NCBI GenBank assembly: GCA_947177495.1
Contig: CAMWUS010000061.1
Location: 1 to 7,751 of the forward strand
Reading direction: 5' to 3'
DNA length: 7,751 nucleotides
From: an uncultured Clostridia bacterium
GTDB lineage: Bacteria > Bacillota > Clostridia > Christensenellales > Borkfalkiaceae
The notes beneath the pieces were generated by a model. The model searched no databases, was not told the DNA's origin, and saw only the letters and a list, made by a program, of their open reading frames with translations. Made by a program: the position numbers and the translations under genes. Positions within the stretch are counted from its first letter, which is position 1, and the number at the start of each line of letters is the position of its first letter. Below, piece after piece: positions 1 to 5,900 of this stretch.

Positions 1-10
1 GATTGCAATT

Positions 11-16
11 ATTATA
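11..16 (-). promoter_or_regulatory. Candidate extended -10 of a divergent promoter
   Basis: Read on the minus strand this is a perfect TATAAT preceded by TGG, which fits the TGN extended -10 form. Transcription would run leftwards out of the window, divergent from pyk. No good -35 is visible at 16-18 bases, and the gene it might serve lies outside the window, so this remains a sequence match only. Confidence 0.35.
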
Positions 17-37
17 CCACAAATTTTCGAAAAAGAC

Positions 38-66
38 TTGTTTTTTATAGGAATTCTTGATAAAAT
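38..66 (+). promoter_or_regulatory. Probable pyk promoter, extended -10
   Basis: The -35-like TTGTTT (38-43) and the -10 TAAAAT (61-66) are separated by 17 bases. The -10 is preceded by TGA, giving an extended -10 element that would offset the poor -35. The expected RNA start is near 73. That leaves only about 9 bases before the ATG at 82 but a normal short leader before the ATG at 100, which supports the latter as the pyk start. Confidence 0.55.
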
Positions 67-99
67 AATATCAGAATTTTTATGGGAGCAGAAATCGGT

Positions 100-1512
100 A
101 TGAAAAAGACGAAAATCGTTTGCACGCTCGGTCCTTCAACGGACAGCGAAGAAATCATTTCCAGCATGGCTGACGCGGGCATGAACGTTGCGCGCATCAA
201 CTTTTCCCACGGCACCCACGAGGAGCACGCGAAAAAGATTGCAATGGTAAAAAAGGTTCGGGAAGAAAAGCACATTCCCCTGCCCATTTTGCTCGATACC
301 AAGGGTCCCGAATTCCGCATTAAAACCTTTAAAAACGGAAAAATCACCCTCAAAGAGGGTGACTCGTTCGCATTCACTACGCAAGATATCGTAGGCGACG
401 AAACCCGCGTTTCCGTTTCCTACGAGGGTATTTGCGAAGACCTCTTCCCCGGCGACAAAATTCTGCTCAACAACGGGCTTATGGTGTTCGAGGTCGTGGA
501 AGTCAAAAAGCCCGAAGTGCACTGCAAAGTGCTGATCGGGGGCGAGCTTTCCAACCGCAAGAGCATGTTCTTCCCCGAAAAGGAGCTTCGCCTTACATAC
601 CTTTCCGAACAGGACAAAGCCGATCTGCTTTTCGGCATTCAGCAAAACGTAGACTTCGTTGCATGCTCTTTCGTTTCCAAAGCGCAGGACATTTTGGACG
701 TTAGAAAATTCCTGCACGACAACGGCTCCGACGACATCGACCTTATCGCAAAAATCGAGAACCGCGCGGGCGTAAATAACCTGCAATCGATTTTGGACGT
801 TTCCGACGGTATCATGATCGGGCGCGGCGACATGGGCGTGGAGATCCCCTACGAGGAACTGCCCGACATTCAGAAAACCATCATTACCGCCTGCCGTATC
901 GCGGGCAAGCGTTGCATTACCGCAACGGAAATGCTCGAATCCATGATTAAAAACCCCCGCCCCACCCGTGCCGAAATTTCCGACGTTGCAAACGCCGTGT
1001 ACGACGGAACGAGCGCAATCATGCTCTCGGGCGAAACGGCGGCGGGCGCTTTCCCCGTGGAATCCGTTCGGGCAATGGCGCGCATCGCCAAGCAAGCGGA
1101 AACAAAGCAAACGTTTATCCACGCAGTAGACGACAGCGAATATCTCATTCGCGGACTCTCCGACGCGCTCTCCCACTCCGCCTGCCTTTTGGCAAGCGAC
1201 GTTAAGGCGAAAGCAATCGTGGTCTGCACCCGCACGGGCGGCACGGCGAAAATGGTTTCCCGCTTCCGTCCCTTGATCGACATTATCGGCATGACGACGG
1301 ACCCGAGAAGCTATCAAAAATTGGCGCTCAGTTGGGGCGTATATCCCGCGCTCAGCGAGGAATACCACTCCGTAGACGTGCTCTTCCATTTCGCCAAACA
1401 GGCGGCAAAGGATTCGGGAATCGTACAGCAGGGCGACGTTATCGTCATTACGGGCGGCACGCCCAACGGCAAGAGCGGCAACTCCAACCTCATTAACATC
1501 GAGTCGATATAA
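100..1512 (+). CDS. pyk: Pyruvate kinase
   Basis: Last step of glycolysis in the cytosol: phosphoenolpyruvate plus ADP gives pyruvate plus ATP. The 470-residue product is full length for the short bacterial form and lacks the extra PEP-utiliser-like C-terminal domain of Bacillus enzymes. The N-terminus KIVCTLGPS is the family start. Next come ARINFSHG (31-38, with the active-site Arg, Asn and Ser), DTKGPEFRI (66-74), the lid B domain (about 75-165), AKIEN with the catalytic Lys218, the metal-binding GRGDMG (241-246), and TEMLESMIKNPRPTRAE (276-292). The C domain follows (about 345-470), ending GTPNGKSGNSN. ATG at 100 is preferred to the in-frame ATG at 82: GGGAG (84-88) sits 11 bases ahead of it and homologues begin MKKTKIV. 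TEML replaces the commoner TQML, and GRGD replaces ARGD. It is the first gene of an operon with the HAD gene. The fold and function are close to certain; the start is slightly less so. Confidence 0.96.
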   Translation: MKKTKIVCTLGPSTDSEEIISSMADAGMNVARINFSHGTHEEHAKKIAMVKKVREEKHIPLPILLDTKGPEFRIKTFKNGKITLKEGDSFAFTTQDIVGDETRVSVSYEGICEDLFPGDKILLNNGLMVFEVVEVKKPEVHCKVLIGGELSNRKSMFFPEKELRLTYLSEQDKADLLFGIQQNVDFVACSFVSKAQDILDVRKFLHDNGSDDIDLIAKIENRAGVNNLQSILDVSDGIMIGRGDMGVEIPYEELPDIQKTIITACRIAGKRCITATEMLESMIKNPRPTRAEISDVANAVYDGTSAIMLSGETAAGAFPVESVRAMARIAKQAETKQTFIHAVDDSEYLIRGLSDALSHSACLLASDVKAKAIVVCTRTGGTAKMVSRFRPLIDIIGMTTDPRSYQKLALSWGVYPALSEEYHSVDVLFHFAKQAAKDSGIVQQGDVIVITGGTPNGKSGNSNLINIESI

Positions 1513-2159
1513 TGAAAACGCTGAAACCCTTCTCCGCCGCCGTATTCGATTTGGACGGAACGCTTTTGAATTCTCTCGGCGTATGGAAAGAAGTCGACAA
1601 CGCGTTTTTAACGAAGCGCGGCATTCCTGTTCCGCCAGACTATCAAACCGCCATCAGCAGCATGAGTATGCGCGAAACGGCAGACTATACCATAGCGCGG
1701 TTTTCCCTTCCCGATACGCCCGATGACTTGATTGCCGAATGGCTTGACATGGCAAAGACGGCGTATGCGACGACCGTTGATATCAAGCCCTACGCCAAGG
1801 AATACTTACAAAAACTGCACAGGGGCGGTATTCCGCTCGCCGTTGCCACCTCTTCCGCGGAAGAACTCTTTCTGCCCGCTTTGGAGCGGAACGGCGTGAA
1901 AGACCTCTTCTCGACGTTCGTCACCACGGGGCAAGTCGGGCGTGGCAAGAACTTCCCCGACGTGTATTTGGAAGCCGCCAGACGGTTGGGCGTTTCCCCC
2001 GATCAATGCGCCGTATTCGAGGACGTGCTCGCGGCAATTAAAGTGGCGCGGCAAGCGGGCTTTTACACGGTAGCCGTGCAGGACGGTTATTCCCCCGAAG
2101 AAGAACCCCTGCGGGGCTCCGCCGACGAATACATTACTTCCTACGAAGAACTTAGCTAA
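1512..2159 (+). CDS. HAD-superfamily phosphohydrolase (beta-phosphoglucomutase/phosphatase-like)
   Basis: The 215-residue product is a cytosolic HAD hydrolase that probably removes or moves a phosphate on a small metabolite; its substrate cannot be read from the sequence. All four HAD motifs are present: FDLDGT with nucleophile Asp13 and acid/base Asp15, VATSS (Thr113/Ser114), Lys146 in RGKNFPD, and FED with Asp171. Residues about 20-90 form a helical C1 cap, as in the beta-phosphoglucomutase, phosphoglycolate phosphatase and sugar-phosphatase group. The length is normal. The ATG shares its A with the pyk TAA stop, a one-base overlap, and no good ribosome binding site precedes it. It is therefore probably translated by coupling to pyk and transcribed with it. 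A role in clearing a glycolytic side product or a sugar phosphate would suit the operon but is inference. The family call is firm; the substrate is unknown. Confidence 0.9.
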   Translation: MKTLKPFSAAVFDLDGTLLNSLGVWKEVDNAFLTKRGIPVPPDYQTAISSMSMRETADYTIARFSLPDTPDDLIAEWLDMAKTAYATTVDIKPYAKEYLQKLHRGGIPLAVATSSAEELFLPALERNGVKDLFSTFVTTGQVGRGKNFPDVYLEAARRLGVSPDQCAVFEDVLAAIKVARQAGFYTVAVQDGYSPEEEPLRGSADEYITSYEELS

Positions 2160-2173
2160 TGTCAACCATATAC

Positions 2174-2208
2174 AAAAAGCTCTCGGACAAATATCCGAGA
2201 GCTTTTTT
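2174..2208. terminator. Bidirectional rho-independent terminator between convergent genes
   Basis: A perfect 10-bp stem (AGCTCTCGGA, 2178-2187, with its complement at 2194-2203) has a six-base loop and is flanked by an A-run on the left and six Ts on the right. It begins 15 bases after the HAD stop. On the minus strand it lies directly after the stop of the XRE gene, with a five-base T-run, so it can end transcription in both directions. Confidence 0.92.
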
Positions 2209-2210
2209 CA

Positions 2211-2816
2211 TTACGATAATTTTTTCTTACAAAAACTCTTTTTTCCGCAGTTCGGGCATTTTAATTTTCGCTTCGTAAGCGTATGCACGCCGAAAACGAA
2301 ATCTTTCATGGACGGCACAAACTTTTCCCCGCAATGCGGGCATTCGTAAACCCCTGCGTCTACCGTAAGCACGCAGCACACCGCTATCCCGAGACCGACT
2401 ACAACAACCGAAAATGCGACACAGCCGACCGTTACCCAAATAGGCGCGGGAAGCAATGTCCCCAAAAGCGTAATCGCCAATCCCGCAAGAACGGAAATAC
2501 AAGCCACAATCACGGCAAGCACCAAACGCTTTTTTGCTTCTTTGCGTTTTTTCAACAAATCGGCAACGATATACTCTTCGGCATTTTCCTTATAGTGCTC
2601 GTCGTTTAACCGCTCGCCCGAAAGCAATTCGTTGATGCTTACCCCGTATAATTTACTCAACATTTGCAGGAGTTCCACGGGCGGCAAGTAATTGCCGTTT
2701 TCCCAACGGGACACGGTTTTGTTCGTCACGCCGATTTTTTCACCCAATTCGTCTTGGGTTAGGTTTTCGCCTTTTCTCAATTCCGCCAAAAAGATGCCGG
2801 TTTTTTGCATATCCAT
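2211..2816 (-). CDS. XRE-family HTH regulator with two membrane helices and a C-terminal zinc ribbon
   Basis: The 201-residue product is a probable membrane-bound DNA-binding regulator. Residues 6-66 form a Cro/C1-type HTH, including LTQDELGEKIGVTNKTVSRW (19-38) and the usual following INELLSGE. A charged linker follows, then two hydrophobic helices (about 98-122 and 126-150). The C-terminal domain has CPHCG (Cys159, Cys162) and CPNCG (Cys187, Cys190), a four-Cys zinc ribbon ending in a Lys-rich tail. With the HTH inside the cell, two helices would place the ribbon in the cytosol as well. The start at 2816 is set by AAAGGAG (2830-2824), 7 bases upstream; the in-frame ATG at 2810 would be too far from it. 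It has its own promoter but lies just downstream of the large surface-protein gene on the same strand. The regulated genes are unknown; autoregulation or control of the neighbour is possible. Confidence 0.9.
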   Translation of the reverse strand: MDMQKTGIFLAELRKGENLTQDELGEKIGVTNKTVSRWENGNYLPPVELLQMLSKLYGVSINELLSGERLNDEHYKENAEEYIVADLLKKRKEAKKRLVLAVIVACISVLAGLAITLLGTLLPAPIWVTVGCVAFSVVVVGLGIAVCCVLTVDAGVYECPHCGEKFVPSMKDFVFGVHTLTKRKLKCPNCGKKSFCKKKLS

Positions 2817-2823
2817 AGTAGTA

Positions 2824-2852
2824 CTCCTTTCATTGATACTGCCATTATATCA
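2824..2852 (-). promoter_or_regulatory. XRE gene promoter -10 and ribosome binding site
   Basis: On the minus strand, TGATATAAT (2852-2844) is an extended -10 with a perfect TATAAT. No good -35 stands 16-18 bases upstream. AAAGGAG (2830-2824) follows as a strong ribosome binding site. The -10 lies inside an imperfect inverted repeat, TGATA-N9-TATCA (2834-2852), which is about the size of an XRE operator and could allow self-repression. The operator idea is inference. Confidence 0.7.
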
Positions 2853-2902
2853 TGGAAGCACATAAAAGTATTGCCCATAAACAGCGAATTTGTATCATTT
2901 GT

Positions 2903-5900
2903 TTACTGCCATATCAGAACAATATCGCGAATACCGTCGTACCATTCTCCGTCGAACTCGAAATCGCAACCGCCCTCGCCCGTTTCGGCATCATAATCGT
3001 CGGCGTAAAAAATATACCACGTGGCAACACGCCCTTCGTTTTGCGGCATAAGCCCGAGCGCAGACAAATCCTCCTCTATGTAAACCAGATCAGCCCCGTC
3101 CTTTTGTTTCACTTCAAGCGTGGCGTAAACCTTCCCGTCTACGGCGTCCTCGAGCGAGAGATAGACGTTCACCGTATGGCACTCCTCCCATACCGCCTCG
3201 AATGTTACGTTTTCGTTTACCGTATAGCTTCCCGTATACACCTTCGTGCCGCGGCTTTGTATGCACCAACCCACAAATTTGTAATTTTCTTTGAACGGCA
3301 AAACGGGCAACACAAACTCGCCCGCAGGGGTGTAAACAACTTTTTCTACGGGATCGTCCCAAAAGGTCAACGCGTAGATCGCGGGAGTGCCCTCGAACAC
3401 CTGCAACGCACCGCCCGCAATTACCAAACTGTACTCTTCCGCGCCGCGGAACACGAAGACGTCGCCCGCCGTAAACTGTCCCGCAAGCGGGTTTCCGCCC
3501 TTACTCAATTGCAAAGGAATTATTTCCGAATCGCTTATCTGCGCATATGCAAACGTGTAACTTCCGTCCGTTACGCAAAGCTCCGTCACGGCTTTTATGC
3601 GCTCCTCTGCCACAAATACCAAATAGCCCGCGTCGGAAAAATAATAGACGTTTTCAACCGGCTCCGTCGAGTTATCGTACGTTAATCCCGCCACGGCAAA
3701 ACCGCCCAAATGCAATTTCCCGTCCGCCGCATAGACGACCGCTTCCGCGTCCCCGTGTACAACCGTTTGGGGAAGTCCCTCCGCTTCCACCGTAAACGGA
3801 TCGAGTACTACCGCGCCGCGCGCAATGCGCAGCGTAATTTCCAATCCCGCGAACACCTCTCCCGTCGATCGCCAAACCCACTCGTTGCCCGCATGCGTGA
3901 ACGTGCCCGCGCAATCCTGAGCGGAACCGCCCAAGGTAAAGCGTGCCTGCGGCAACACCGTGTACCAATCGTCGGTATAAAGTATCGTGAAGCCGACGCT
4001 TTCAAACGCAACTTCCTGCCGCGCCACAAAAGTTATCTCCACCTCGCCCGCCGTGAAGAGCCAATCAGCACTCTCGCCATTCTCGCCTGAAATGCGAATG
4101 CACAGCCCGTGTTCGGTAGTTATCCTATCCGTAATTTGCTGTTCCCGTCCGCCGCACGTCACCCGTACGATTTCGCCGAGCACGCCTTGCGACGACATGG
4201 TGTACCAAACCTCCGTGCGCTCGCGCAAAAATTCCCCCGCCGCGCAGAACTGTTTATAGATTCGCTCCGTCGCCGCCTGCATTTGCGCGCCGCTCCCCTC
4301 AAAGGTAACGCGAAGCGTATACAATTGCTCTTCCACAAACCATGCGCCGTCGCGCTCTATCGCATCATGTAGACCGCTATCCGTTTGCACCTCCGCATAC
4401 AGCACCCGTGCGCCGATAATCAGCGTTTTTATGTTTTCGAACAGCCGGTATTCACACTCGTTTAAAATATTTCCTTCCCTGAGGAAAATGCGCCCGTCGG
4501 CGATCAACAACGGATAGCCGTGTTCTTCCCTGCGGAAAATTTCAGCCTCGCGCCAAACGGTTTCGAAAAACAAAAAGGAGACTTCGCGTTCCCCATCCAT
4601 GGCGAGGAGCGCGTTCTCCACGCTCAAGTTGCGGTATTTGACCGCCGCCATTCCGCTTAAATATCCCCACTCGTTCCGCGCAAAAGTCAACTCGTATCTG
4701 CCCGCGTGCGTACCGTCTGCAATCAGCGAAACTTCTGTTTCCCCGCGCAAGAACAAAAACTCGGGTGCAATTTCTTGCCCGTCTTCCCAAAAGCGCACGG
4801 TTATCCTTTCCCGCACTTTATAATCCGCATACGCTTCATAGCCTATTCCGCCCGCATATTCTACCACTTCGTAGCGGAACGCGCCGCTTTCAAACGCGCT
4901 CTCCCGAAGCCCGTACCAATCGCAACGGAAAGTCCCGTCACCGAAAAAGCACTTGTAAGTATAGTCGATTCCGTTGAGCTCTCCGCCGTACTCGTTCGAG
5001 GCGTTGCGGGGTTCGAGCGTAACAAAAAAGGGAGCGCCTTCCGCAGTCGTGAAAGCGGTCCCCTCTATCACGTCTATGTCCTTATCGGTTATCCGCCACA
5101 AAGCTGCATATGTTTCCCGCTCTCCCGTTTGATACTGCGCAAACTCGTCCGCATTTATGTACCGAATGCGTTCCCTCTTCTCCGCAACGCGCACGCTCCG
5201 CACACTCAGCAGAGTTTCCAACTCCCATTCGAAGATATAATTTTCATTCCCGCCACGGAATATCAACTTGTCCCCGCCGACGACCGTCCCGTCAAGTGCT
5301 TCCCCGTTTGCAAGCCACTGCGCCGCACTCTCGTATGCGCTGCCGCTCGGCGTGAACCGCAATTCTTCCCCCGCTTCGCCGTAAAGCGTGAGCTCGCCTT
5401 CGAGCCGTTCGTAATGATGCCCGCCGTACTCTACATGCGTGCCGTAAAATTTGCCTTGTGTCTCGACACCGTTGAAATAGAAATAGATGTTTTCCCCTAC
5501 GGCAACGTACACGCCCTTTGCATCGCCAAGCTCGGCTTGCGCACCCAAAATGAGCGCACTCATGCGCTCGCCGTAATAATTGCCGTACGCCGCGCGATTG
5601 TCTACAAAATTCATCTCCCAAGCGGTGCGGTCGAAACGGTAAGTGCCCGTATACTCTTCTCCCTCGTAATACAACAAATTTGCCATTTCGATGCGGTAAG
5701 CCCCGCGCTCGCTCTGTGCTCCGCATTCGAACGCCGCCTCGCCGTAACCGCCCAAATACGCTTTGCCGTCCGCGAGGGCATACCAACCGCTCTCCGTGCC
5801 TCTTGGCTCGTAAGTCCCGTCCGCATTCAGTCTGCCGTTCAAGCCCTCTGCGGCAAAGCGGTATTCCGCGTCCCCGAGCGGACTTGTACTGATTTCGCCC

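Noticed and set aside
82..99. Upstream in-frame ATG of pyk
   Set aside because: It lies only about 9 bases from the expected RNA start, lacks a ribosome binding site, and adds six residues not seen in the family; its GGGAG serves the ATG at 100.
136..1389. 417-codon open frame on the minus strand opposite pyk
   Set aside because: It is a shadow of pyk, which has every family motif. The antisense protein is rich in Val, His, Phe, Gly and Arg and resembles no family, and there is no promoter or ribosome binding site for it.
2878..2905. Possible terminator after the giant gene
   Set aside because: TAAACA and TGTTTA can pair, but only six A-T-rich bases with a 16-base loop and no T-run, so it is not a credible terminator.
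2852..3685. 277-codon open frame on the plus strand overlapping the XRE upstream region and the giant gene's end
   Set aside because: It is Arg-rich and unstructured in appearance, starts inside the XRE promoter region and has no ribosome binding site; it is opposite a clear coding frame.
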